Positions 39,483 through 47,924 of a stretch of 64,000 nucleotides of DNA are shown here, one piece after another. Positions within the stretch are counted from its first letter, which is position 1, and each line of letters starts with the position of its first letter. The position numbers were made by a program, and so were the translations under genes. The notes beneath the pieces were generated by a model that had not been told where the DNA came from, ran no database searches, and saw nothing but the letters and a program-made list of their open reading frames with translations. Source of the DNA: Blastocatellia bacterium (lineage in GTDB: Bacteria > Acidobacteriota > Blastocatellia > UBA7656); the NCBI GenBank assembly GCA_035275065.1, contig DATENM010000087.1, forward strand, positions 62,001 to 126,000. The letters run 5' to 3'.

Positions 39483-40529
39483 ATGAGCTTCATCGATCTG
39501 CGCAGCGACACGGTCACCAAACCGACGCCGGAGATGCGCGAGGCGATGGCCCGCGCCGAAGTCGGCGACGACGTTTTTCTCGAAGACCCCACCGTCAATC
39601 GCCTGCAAGAGATGGCCGCCGCCATGCTAGGCAAAGAGGCGGCGCTGTTTGTGCCCTCCGGCACAATGGGCAATCAAATCTGCCTGCGCCTGCACACACG
39701 GCCCGGCCAGGAAGTCATCTGTGAAGAACGCAGTCATATCTTTAACGCCGAGCTGGCGGCGATGGCGGCGCTCAGCGGCTTGCTGGCGCGGCCCGTGCGC
39801 GGCGAAGACGGGCTGCTCGACTGGCCGACGATTGCCGCCGCCTTGCGCCCGCGCGCCGCGTATTACCTGGCATATACAGGGCTGGTGGCCATCGAAAACT
39901 CGCATAACTTCGCCGGCGGTTCCGTGCTGTCTTTAGAGCGCATGCAAGAGATTTGTGATCGCGCTCACGAAGCCGGTTTGCCGGTTCACCTGGACGGCGC
40001 GCGCATCTTTAACGCCGCGACCGCCTTGAATCGCAACGTCGCCGAGCTGGCACGGCCCTTCGATTCGGTGATGTTCTGTCTCTCAAAAGGGCTGTGCGCG
40101 CCTGTAGGCTCGCTCATCGTCGGCTCGCGCGAATTCATTGACCGCGCCCTGGCGGCGCGCAAGATGTACGGCGGCGGCATGCGACAAGTCGGCGTGCTGG
40201 CGGCGGCGGGACTGATCGCGCTTGAAAAGATGACCGCGCGACTGGCCGAAGATCACGCCAACGCGCAGTTCTTAGCCAGAGGCATCGCCGGGATTCCCGG
40301 CCTGAAGATCGATCCCGAAAAGGCTCACACCAACATCGTCATCTTCGACATCAGCGATACCGGCATCAGCATTAACGACTGGATGGCGCGGCTGAAAGCG
40401 CGCGATGTGCTGGCCATCGGCATCAACCCCCGCGAGCTTCGCATGGTGACGCACCATGACGTCACACGCCAGGACTGCGAAACCGCTCTGGCTGCCGTTC
40501 GTGATGTCCTGGCAACCGCAAACGCATAG
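39483..40529 (+). CDS. ltaE: Low-specificity L-threonine aldolase
   Basis: The 348-residue PLP enzyme splits threonine or allo-threonine to glycine and acetaldehyde. It has the family start FIDLRSDTVTKPTPEMREAM, the EVGDDVFLEDPTVNRLQEM segment, HLDGARIFNAATAL and the PLP lysine in CLSKGLCAPVGS (about residue 203). A GAGGAG site lies before the ATG. The cytidylate kinase gene starts one base after its stop codon, so the two are co-transcribed. Confidence 0.93.
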   Translation: MSFIDLRSDTVTKPTPEMREAMARAEVGDDVFLEDPTVNRLQEMAAAMLGKEAALFVPSGTMGNQICLRLHTRPGQEVICEERSHIFNAELAAMAALSGLLARPVRGEDGLLDWPTIAAALRPRAAYYLAYTGLVAIENSHNFAGGSVLSLERMQEICDRAHEAGLPVHLDGARIFNAATALNRNVAELARPFDSVMFCLSKGLCAPVGSLIVGSREFIDRALAARKMYGGGMRQVGVLAAAGLIALEKMTARLAEDHANAQFLARGIAGIPGLKIDPEKAHTNIVIFDISDTGISINDWMARLKARDVLAIGINPRELRMVTHHDVTRQDCETALAAVRDVLATANA

Positions 40530-40530
40530 C

Positions 40531-41199
40531 ATGGACAAACTGGTCATCGCGATTGATGGGCCGTCGGGCGTCGGCAAGAGCACACTCGGCAAAGCGCTGG
40601 CGCGGCGCTTCGGTTATCTCTTCATCGATTCGGGCGCGGTCTATCGCGCCGTCGGGCGCAAAGCGCTTGACGGCGGCGTGGCGCTCACGGACGCGGCGGC
40701 CGTCGCCCGCATCGCCCGCGATGCCGACATTCGGCTCGAAGGCGACCCGGATCACTTGCGGGTTTTTCTCGATGGCCGCGAAGTGACCGAAGCCATCCGC
40801 CTGCCCGACGCCAGCCGCGCCTCTTCGATTGTCGCGACCATCCCCGAAGTGCGCGAGGCGGTTGTCCATAAGCTGCGCCAGATGAGCCGCGCCGGCGGCG
40901 TCGTCATGGACGGGCGCGACATCGGCACCAAAGTCTTCCCCGATGCGCAGGTTAAACTCTTTCTCGAAGCCGCGCCCGATGTGCGCGCCGCGCGCCGCTT
41001 TCTCGAAGAGCGCGAGCGCGGGCGCGAAGTCAGCATTGAACAGATCAAGGCCGAGCTTGCCGAGCGTGACCGCCGCGACCGCGAGCGCGAGGCGACGCCG
41101 CTCGTCAAAGCGCCCGATGCCATCCTCATTGATACGTCATCCATGCCCCTCAACCGCGTCATCGAGCGCGTCCTTGAAATCATTCAAGCGCGCAGCTAA
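40531..41199 (+). CDS. cmk: Cytidylate kinase
   Basis: The 222-residue enzyme phosphorylates CMP and dCMP. Motifs are the P-loop GPSGVGKST (residues 9-17), FIDSGAVYRAVGRKAL, DGREVTEAIR, VMDGRDIGTKVFPDA and the lid FLEERERGREVS. The ATG is the first in-frame start after the ltaE stop and gives the usual N-terminus (MDKLVIAIDGP). Confidence 0.95.
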   Translation: MDKLVIAIDGPSGVGKSTLGKALARRFGYLFIDSGAVYRAVGRKALDGGVALTDAAAVARIARDADIRLEGDPDHLRVFLDGREVTEAIRLPDASRASSIVATIPEVREAVVHKLRQMSRAGGVVMDGRDIGTKVFPDAQVKLFLEAAPDVRAARRFLEERERGREVSIEQIKAELAERDRRDREREATPLVKAPDAILIDTSSMPLNRVIERVLEIIQARS

Positions 41200-41309
41200 A
41201 CTTCATTGTCGTTATCGTCGGAATGCTTAAAAGTAATTCTTCTCGAATTGGAAACGATGAGAGCTTGAATTCGACGCTCGCCAGCACTTCGCCGCAATTG
41301 TCACGCCCG

Positions 41310-41340
41310 CCGCTCGCCGCCGTGCGAGCGGAATATTTTC
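41310..41340 (+). terminator. Possible terminator between cmk and ribE
   Basis: CCGCTCGC (41310-41317) and GCGAGCGG (41324-41331) form an 8-bp stem with a six-base loop, followed by AATATTTTC. The tract is short of ideal. I found no FMN-riboswitch-like sequence in the 168-base spacer. Confidence 0.4.
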
Positions 41341-41367
41341 GGGCGCGTCTCACATTCAAAGACTAGT

Positions 41368-42024
41368 ATGGGCATCTTCACCGGATTGATTATGGAAGTA
41401 GGCCATGTGCGCCGCGTCGAGCGCCGCGCCGATGGCGCCTACCTGGTCTTTGCGGCGCGCAAGGTTTTAGAAGGCACGCGCATCGGCGACTCGATTGCCA
41501 TTGACGGCGTTGATTTGACGGTCACAGAGATGGGCACGGATTACTTCACCGCCGACGCCTCGCTTGAAACCTTGCGGCGCACGACCCTGAATGAGCTGCG
41601 CGCCGGCAGCCGAGTTAATCTTGAACGCGCCCTCGGCGTCGGCGAACGGCTGGGCGGCCACATGGTGCAGGGCCACGTTGACGGCACCGGCCAGTTGATG
41701 TCAACGACGCGGGAAGGCAACGCCTACCGCGTGCGCTTTCGCTTCCCACGCGAGCTGGGCCGCTACATCGCAATGAAAGGCTCGATCTGTGTAGACGGCA
41801 TCAGCCTGACGGTCGCCGCACTCGGCGACGATTGGTTTGAAGTCGCGGTTATTCCGCACACCTGGCGCGAGACGACACTTGCCGACCGCCGAAGCGGCGA
41901 CCGCGTCAACCTCGAAGTGGACGTGCTGGCCAAGTACGTCGAGCGCTTGCTTGAGCAGACCGGTCGCGCCGCCGCCGCGCCGGGGAAACTGTCGCTGGAA
42001 TACTTGAAGGAAAAGGGATACTGA
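41368..42024 (+). CDS. ribE: Riboflavin synthase (alpha-type)
   Basis: The 218-residue enzyme dismutates two lumazines to riboflavin. It consists of two similar barrels: the first with FTGLIMEVGHV, DGVDLTVTEMGTDYF and NLERALGVGERLGGHMVQGHVDG, the second with GSICVDGISLTVAALGDDWFEVAVIPHTWRETTL. In the first barrel the common GVCLTV reads GVDLTV. The gene precedes ribBA. A lumazine synthase (ribH) is not in the window. Confidence 0.93.
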   Translation: MGIFTGLIMEVGHVRRVERRADGAYLVFAARKVLEGTRIGDSIAIDGVDLTVTEMGTDYFTADASLETLRRTTLNELRAGSRVNLERALGVGERLGGHMVQGHVDGTGQLMSTTREGNAYRVRFRFPRELGRYIAMKGSICVDGISLTVAALGDDWFEVAVIPHTWRETTLADRRSGDRVNLEVDVLAKYVERLLEQTGRAAAAPGKLSLEYLKEKGY

Positions 42025-42027
42025 ATG

Positions 42028-42128
42028 GGTGTCAGGTATCGGCTGTTAGGTGTGGAGTGTCGGGTGATGGGTGCCGGACAACGCGGCGCTCTCTTCCCTA
42101 ACACCTATCACCCGACACCCCACACCCT
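42028..42128. repeat. Inverted repeat with heptad arms (gggtgtc type)
   Basis: The left arm can be cut into 7-base units (gggtgtc, aggtatc, ggctgtt, aggtgtg, gagtgtc, gggtgat, gggtgcc). The right arm (42098-42128) is the complement of part of it (acaccta, tcacccg, acacccc, acaccct). Pairing covers about 30 bases. It fills the spacer between ribE and ribBA. Confidence 0.8.
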
Positions 42129-42141
42129 CTGAGGACGCTTT

Positions 42142-43359
42142 ATGTCATTTGCAACTGTCGCCGAAGCTATCGAAGAATTTCGCGCCGGGCACATGATCAT
42201 CATCGTGGACGATGAAGACCGCGAGAACGAAGGTGATCTGGCGTGCGCCGCCGAAAAAGTCACTCCCGAGATCATCAATTTCATGGCGCGCTTTGGACGC
42301 GGCCTGATCTGTCTGCCGCTCACCGAAGAGCGGCTGGATGCATTGCAAATTCCCTTGCAGGTCTCGGAAGCCGAAAACACCGCCTCGCGCGGCACCGCCT
42401 TTTGTGTCTCGATTGAAGCGCGACGCGGCGTGACCACCGGCATCTCGGCAGCCGACCGCGCGACGACGATTCAGGTCGCGGTTGATCCGCGCACCCGCCC
42501 GGCGGACCTGGCGCGGCCCGGTCACATCTTTCCGCTGCGGGCGCGCAAAGGCGGCGTGCTGGTGCGGCCCGGTCAGACCGAGGCGTCGGTTGATCTGGCG
42601 CGCATCGCCGGGTTGATGCCGGCGGCGGTCATCTGCGAAGTCATGAACGATGACGGCACGATGGCGCGGCTGCCGCAGTTGCGCGAGTTCGCCATCCAGC
42701 ATGGCATCAAGATCATTTCGGTCGCCGACCTGGTCAGCTATCGCATGGCCCACGAGCTGTTGATCCACTGCGCCGGCGAAGCGCGCGTGCCGACCGTTTA
42801 CGGCGAGTTTCGCGCAGTGGCTTATACCAACGACATTAACAATGACGTGCATCTCGCGCTGGTCATGGGCGACATCGAGCCGGACGAAGACTTGCTGGTG
42901 CGGGTTCATTCGCAATGCGTGCTTGGCGATGTCTTCGGCTCGCTCAGGGACGACACCGGCTGGCAACTGCATCGCGCGCTTGAAATTATCGCCAACGAAG
43001 GGCGCGGCGTGTTGTTATACCTCAAGCAAGAAGGGCGCGGCGTCGGCCTGGTCAATCAACTGCGCGCTTATCGCTTGATGGACGAGCAGAACAAGGACGC
43101 CGTCGAAGCCGAAGCGGCCATCGTCGGATTGCACAAGATGGACCCGCGCGATTACGGCATCGGCGCGCAGATTCTCCACGACCTCGGCGTCCGCAAGATG
43201 CGGTTGATCACTAACCACCCGGTGAAGCGCGCGGCGCTCGAAGGCTTTGATCTGGAGATCACCGACCGCGTGCCCATCGAGATGGAGCCCAACGAGTCGA
43301 ACGAAAAAGTGCTGCGCGCTCGGCGCGAAAAACTCGGCCATTTGCTGACGAAGGTGTAG
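42142..43359 (+). CDS. ribBA: RibBA-type bifunctional riboflavin protein with altered metal sites
   Basis: The 405-residue protein joins a DHBP-synthase domain (residues 1-205) to a GTP-cyclohydrolase-II domain. The first keeps VDDEDRENEGDLACAA and RPGHIFPLRA, but the second metal-binding His of GHTEA is Gln (VRPGQTEASVDLA). The second domain normally binds zinc through C-x10-CDC; here the sequence is VHSQCVLGDVFGSLRDDTGWQL, so the last two cysteines are Asp and Thr. The GTP-site signature EGRGVGLVNQLRAY and the later RDYGIGAQIL, TNHPVK are present. Cyclohydrolase activity may therefore be lost or metal-independent. Changes were read directly from the sequence; loss of function is inference. 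Confidence 0.9.
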   Translation: MSFATVAEAIEEFRAGHMIIIVDDEDRENEGDLACAAEKVTPEIINFMARFGRGLICLPLTEERLDALQIPLQVSEAENTASRGTAFCVSIEARRGVTTGISAADRATTIQVAVDPRTRPADLARPGHIFPLRARKGGVLVRPGQTEASVDLARIAGLMPAAVICEVMNDDGTMARLPQLREFAIQHGIKIISVADLVSYRMAHELLIHCAGEARVPTVYGEFRAVAYTNDINNDVHLALVMGDIEPDEDLLVRVHSQCVLGDVFGSLRDDTGWQLHRALEIIANEGRGVLLYLKQEGRGVGLVNQLRAYRLMDEQNKDAVEAEAAIVGLHKMDPRDYGIGAQILHDLGVRKMRLITNHPVKRAALEGFDLEITDRVPIEMEPNESNEKVLRARREKLGHLLTKV

Positions 43360-43473
43360 AAGTCAGGAGTCAGAAGTCAGAAGTCAGAATAAAAAGTGGA
43401 AGCGCGATAAGCGTACTCGCTGCCGCCGACTTCCTTATCCATTCTGACTTCTGACTCCTGACTCCTGACTCCT
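43360..43473. repeat. Inverted repeat with heptad arms (gtcagaa type)
   Basis: The left arm (43360-43390) has gtcagga once and gtcagaa three times in strict 7-base register. The right arm (43441-43473) is the complement (attctgacttctgactcctg and on). About 25 or more bases pair. It fills the ribBA-tamB spacer; the tamB start lies 12 bases after it. The same word is familiar to me from tandem intergenic repeats of filamentous cyanobacteria. Confidence 0.85.
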
Positions 43474-43484
43474 TGTTCATCATT

Positions 43485-46400
43485 ATGCGGAGAAAGCTAC
43501 TCATCGCCGCGCTCGCCTTACTCGGGGTCATTCTTCTTTTATTCATTGCCGTCGTCTTCTACATTCGCAGCGGGCGGCTCGATCTCTACCTGCAATCACA
43601 GGTGATTGATGCGTTGAGCGACTTCGGCATCCGCGCCGAAATCGGCAACACCCACCTCGACCTTCGCGGCTACAAGGTGACGCTCGACGACGTGACGCTC
43701 TATGCCGGCGACGCCCGCGAGCCGTTCGGCAAGGTCAAGCAGATGACCGCCGAGTTCTCGGTGATCTCTTACCTGCGCCGCGAGATCAATATTACGCATG
43801 TCGCCGTCAACCAGCCGGAAGTCTGGATGAGCGTGGACGCGCAGGGACGCTCGAACCTCGACAAGCTGCACGCGCCGCCCAGCAGCGAAGAAGAAAAGAA
43901 GAGCGGCGTCACCTTTCTGACCGCGCTGTTTGAAGTCAACAATGCCGCGTTCCACTACGACGACTTGCAGCGCAACATCCACGCCATCTTGCCCTTTGAC
44001 CCCGGCAAAGACATGGCGGGGCTGACCTTGAAGCTGAAGCCGCGCGAGCCGCGCGCCCTCGTGGACAAAATCAATCACGACCTCGCGCTCAACTTTGACA
44101 AAGCGCAGATTAGCCGCGACGGTCAGACGATCAACAACATTCAAGCCGCCGCCAGCGCCGTCGTTCACTACGACGAGAAGAACCGCGCCGAGCAGCGCAT
44201 CGATGATCTGAGTTTCAAGTTTGGCTCCGATGTCGGCAGCGTCAATGTCAGCGGCAACGTCGAAAGCTTCGCGCCGCTGAAGTACAACCTGCCGCAGGTC
44301 GAAGCGTCGGCGGCGCTTGAGCAGATCGCTAAAGTGTTCATGCCGGAAACCCGGATGAAAGGCGCGGTCGGCTTCACAGGCTCGGCCAGCGGCGTGGATG
44401 CCGAGTACACGGCGAAAGGTTTGCTGACCTCGGACGCGCTGACCGCCGGCAACGTCACGGTCGCCGGCCTTCAGGCCAACGCCAACGTCAGCGGCAAGGG
44501 CGCGGATTATCACGCGACCGGCGAAGTCACATCATCGGCGCTCACTGCCGAAGGCTTTCGCGTCAGCGGCCTGCGCATCAAGACCAACGTCGAGGGCAGC
44601 GGCGACGAGTACAACGCGACAGGGGCGCTTTCGACCGGGCAGGCGGCGGGCCGCGGTGTCGAAATCAGCTCGGTGCGCGTAGACGACGCTCGCGTCAGAG
44701 GCGAGGGCGACCGTTTTAATGTGAGTGCCGCGATCAACGTGCCGGCGCTCAAGAGCGAGCGCATCAGCGTCAGCGGTCTCAGCGGGCGGCTGACGGCAGA
44801 CCGCGGCAAATTTAGTCTCGAATCGTTCACCGCCGCGACGCTCGGCGGCACGGTCGCCGGCAGCGCGACCATCGCTTATGGCGGCGGCGCATCGGCGGTT
44901 GACGTGCAGTTCCGCTCGCTCGATTTAGATCAAGCGGCGACCGCCGCGGCGGCTCGACAGGTGCAGGTGCGCGGCACCGCAAACGGCACGGCGCGGTTGC
45001 AGTTCCCCGGCCTGAACTATCAAGCGGCGACCGGGCGCATCGATGCGACCTTTGATGCGGCGGTGTCGCCTACGGAATCAACCGGCGAGCCGCTGCCGGC
45101 CAAAGGCGAGATTGCGCTGGCCGCCAACGGGCGCGGCTTCAACGTCGAGCGCGCCTTCGTGCATTCGGCCAACAGCGACCTGACTGTCAGCGGCAGCATC
45201 GGCTGGAAAGGCGACGCCAATTTTGATGTGAAGTTCAACTCGGCGGATATGGCCGAAGTGCAGCGCGCCGTCGAAGCCTTTGGCCTCGTCACCGACGAGA
45301 TGAAGCGGGACTATCCCGTTGCCTTGACCGGGCCGGGCCAGTTCACGGGTCGCGTCTCCGGCTCGCTCGACCATCCCGAAGTCGGCGGCCATCTCAAGCT
45401 CGATTCGATTCAATCCGCCGGCGACACGGTAAGCGATGTGCCGCCGCAAGAGGTCGGCTCGTTCGAAGGTGACATCGCTTACAGTCCGGCGCTGCTGCGC
45501 ATAGACAATGCCGCGCTGGTCAGGCCGGACGGCTCGCGCGCCGACTTTTCACTGACGGCGCGGCTCGACCAGCAAGCGGCCAAAGACAAGAACGGCATCG
45601 CCGTCAAAGCCAACGTGCAGAGCTTCGACTTGCCGAGTCTGGTGCGCGTGGCACAGCCGGGGCTGGCCAACCTGATCGGGCGCGGCACGATCACCGGGAC
45701 GATTGACCTGAAAGGGCTGCCCGGCCCGCGCAGCATCGAAGGCACAGCCAACCTGTCGCTCAGCGCCGGCGAATTCAACCTGCCTTCGACCGAAGAAGGG
45801 CAAGATGTAGCCAAAATCACGGTTCCTGAATTCACCGGCAACATCACCTTCGCCAACAGCGAGCTTGCCGTTCAGAACCTGCGCATGCGCGTCGGCAATC
45901 AGTCAGAGGTTCAAGGCGAGGGGCGATTCAACCTCGACACTTACGCGTATTCGCTCAACGCCACGGGCAAGAATATCGATCTCAGCGATCTCTCGCAAAA
46001 GCTTTCAGAGAGCGTGCGAATGACCGGCACCGCCGATGTCACGGTCAACGGTCAGGGCAAGTGGGGCAATACCGAAGACTGGTCAGAGTTGAACCTCAAC
46101 GCGCTGATTCAAGGCCAGAACGTCACGTTCAACGGGCGCGACCTCGGCAATGCCAAGGTCACGGCCCTCACCGAGAATGGCTTGCTGAAAGTCGAAGCCA
46201 CGGCCAACGTGCTGGATAAGCCGCGCACGCTCGCGGCGACTATCGACCTGCGTGACCGCGACGCCTACCCGGTCAGCGCCAACATCGAATTCACCGACAC
46301 AGATATTGGGCCTTACCTCGAACTGGTCGCGCCGGGCTTGAGCGGCATTTCAGGAACCGCTACCGGCACGATCAAACTGAGCGGCCCGCTGCGCGATCCC

Positions 46401-47924
46401 GACAAGCTTCAAGCCGTAGCCAATCTGACCAAGCTCGAATTCGGCGGCGCGATCAACGAGCGCCAGCGTTATACGATTGCCAATCAAGGGCCGATCATTG
46501 TGACCGCCAGCCCCACAGGGGTTTCGATCAACCGCGTCACGCTGGTCGGCGAAGGCACAAGCATCACCATCGAAGGCACGCTGGCGCGCAACGGCGGCGC
46601 GCAGTCGCGCCTGAACGTCAACGGCGAGATCAACCTGCGGCTGCTGTCGTCGTTCACGCAGATCGTCTTCACGACCGGCATCGCGCGCGTTGACGCATCG
46701 CTAGTCGGGCCGCTCGATTCGCCGCAACTGCTGGGCGTGGCGACGCTGCGCAACATCGGCGTGCGCGTCGTCGACGTGCCGCTCTCACTGGCGCGCGGCA
46801 ATGGCACGATTCGCTTCACCTCGAATCAAGCGGTGATCGAAAACTTCAGCGGCAACGCGCCGGGCGGCGGCACGATTCAAATCAGCGGCGGCGCGGCGCT
46901 CGCGGGACTGGTGCCGGATCGCTGGCGCATTGAAACGACGCTCGATCAGGTCGGCGTCGAATACCCGCGCGACACGCAGACAGTGATTGATGCCGAGTTG
47001 ACGCTGCAAGGCAATCGCCGCGTGCAGGTGCTATCGGGCACTGCCGAAGTGCGCCGCGCTTCATACACCCGCGACCTGACGATTGAAGAATTGCTCGGCA
47101 GCAACGGCCCCTTATCGCCGACCTTCGTCGAAGTCGGGCCGGGCGGCGGCGGCGAAGGCGTCGGCGGCGGCGGCTTGCAAACCACGCTCGACCTGCGCAT
47201 CACCGCGGACAATACGCTGATTATCAAAAACAACATCGCCGATGCGGTCGGCAGCGCCTACTTGAACCTGCGCGGCGGGGTGGATGCCCCGGTCATCTCG
47301 GGCCGCGTGCTGCTGTCGCGCGGCACCATCGAATTCCGGCGCGGGCGCTTCGAGCTGTCACGCGGCATTCTGACCTTGCCGCCGCGGCGCGGCGCTGATC
47401 TCAGCCTCGACCTGCAATCGGAAGCTGACATCAGCGGCTATCACATCACTGTCGGTTTCAACGGCACGCTTTCCAAGTTGCAGACGACCGTTTCTTCGGA
47501 CCCGCCGCTGCCAGAGCCTGACATCATCTCGCTGGTGCTGACCGGCAGTGTGTCGGGCCAGCGCACGGAAGTCGCGGCAGTAACGCAGACCGGATTAGGG
47601 CTGGCGCAGTCTCTGTTATCCGCATCACTTTCGGAACAGATCGAGCGCGGCACGCAGCGCCTGTTCGGCACCAGCGGCAGCCGCTTCTCGATTGACCCGT
47701 TGTTGATCGGACGCGGCAGCGACCCGACGGCGCGCGTCACCTTTGGCCAGCGGATCACCAAAGACCTGACCGTGACCTATTCGCAGAACCTGACTTCGGG
47801 GCCGTCGGGCATCGAGCGGGTGATCCTGGTCGAGTACCGCTTGAGCAATCGCTTCTCGGTCGTCGGCTATCGCAACGAGCGCGGCGAGCTGGGATTCGAT
47901 GTGCGCTTACGCAAACGTTTCTAA
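43485..47924 (+). CDS. tamB: TamB-like translocation/assembly protein (AsmA/DUF490 family)
   Basis: The 1479-residue protein is anchored by one N-terminal helix (RKLLIAALALLGVILLLFIAVVFYI). A very long periplasmic region of amphipathic beta strands follows, forming the hydrophobic groove typical of TamB/AsmA-like lipid-transfer bridges. The last 350 residues are a DUF490 domain (TLDLRITADNTLIIKNNIADAVGSAYLNLRGG and GRVLLSRGTIEFRRGRFELSRGILTL), ending in Phe. It is thought to move phospholipid toward the outer membrane and cooperates with Omp85 proteins. Its stop overlaps the BamA-family gene as TAATG, as in tamBA pairs. An in-frame TTG at 43473 lies in the repeat; ATG 43485 is preferred. Confidence 0.92.
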   Translation: MRRKLLIAALALLGVILLLFIAVVFYIRSGRLDLYLQSQVIDALSDFGIRAEIGNTHLDLRGYKVTLDDVTLYAGDAREPFGKVKQMTAEFSVISYLRREINITHVAVNQPEVWMSVDAQGRSNLDKLHAPPSSEEEKKSGVTFLTALFEVNNAAFHYDDLQRNIHAILPFDPGKDMAGLTLKLKPREPRALVDKINHDLALNFDKAQISRDGQTINNIQAAASAVVHYDEKNRAEQRIDDLSFKFGSDVGSVNVSGNVESFAPLKYNLPQVEASAALEQIAKVFMPETRMKGAVGFTGSASGVDAEYTAKGLLTSDALTAGNVTVAGLQANANVSGKGADYHATGEVTSSALTAEGFRVSGLRIKTNVEGSGDEYNATGALSTGQAAGRGVEISSVRVDDARVRGEGDRFNVSAAINVPALKSERISVSGLSGRLTADRGKFSLESFTAATLGGTVAGSATIAYGGGASAVDVQFRSLDLDQAATAAAARQVQVRGTANGTARLQFPGLNYQAATGRIDATFDAAVSPTESTGEPLPAKGEIALAANGRGFNVERAFVHSANSDLTVSGSIGWKGDANFDVKFNSADMAEVQRAVEAFGLVTDEMKRDYPVALTGPGQFTGRVSGSLDHPEVGGHLKLDSIQSAGDTVSDVPPQEVGSFEGDIAYSPALLRIDNAALVRPDGSRADFSLTARLDQQAAKDKNGIAVKANVQSFDLPSLVRVAQPGLANLIGRGTITGTIDLKGLPGPRSIEGTANLSLSAGEFNLPSTEEGQDVAKITVPEFTGNITFANSELAVQNLRMRVGNQSEVQGEGRFNLDTYAYSLNATGKNIDLSDLSQKLSESVRMTGTADVTVNGQGKWGNTEDWSELNLNALIQGQNVTFNGRDLGNAKVTALTENGLLKVEATANVLDKPRTLAATIDLRDRDAYPVSANIEFTDTDIGPYLELVAPGLSGISGTATGTIKLSGPLRDPDKLQAVANLTKLEFGGAINERQRYTIANQGPIIVTASPTGVSINRVTLVGEGTSITIEGTLARNGGAQSRLNVNGEINLRLLSSFTQIVFTTGIARVDASLVGPLDSPQLLGVATLRNIGVRVVDVPLSLARGNGTIRFTSNQAVIENFSGNAPGGGTIQISGGAALAGLVPDRWRIETTLDQVGVEYPRDTQTVIDAELTLQGNRRVQVLSGTAEVRRASYTRDLTIEELLGSNGPLSPTFVEVGPGGGGEGVGGGGLQTTLDLRITADNTLIIKNNIADAVGSAYLNLRGGVDAPVISGRVLLSRGTIEFRRGRFELSRGILTLPPRRGADLSLDLQSEADISGYHITVGFNGTLSKLQTTVSSDPPLPEPDIISLVLTGSVSGQRTEVAAVTQTGLGLAQSLLSASLSEQIERGTQRLFGTSGSRFSIDPLLIGRGSDPTARVTFGQRITKDLTVTYSQNLTSGPSGIERVILVEYRLSNRFSVVGYRNERGELGFDVRLRKRF

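Noticed and set aside
41200..41367. FMN riboswitch upstream of the riboflavin genes
   Set aside because: The conserved RFN-element sequences are not visible and the spacer is short, with only a small GC hairpin.
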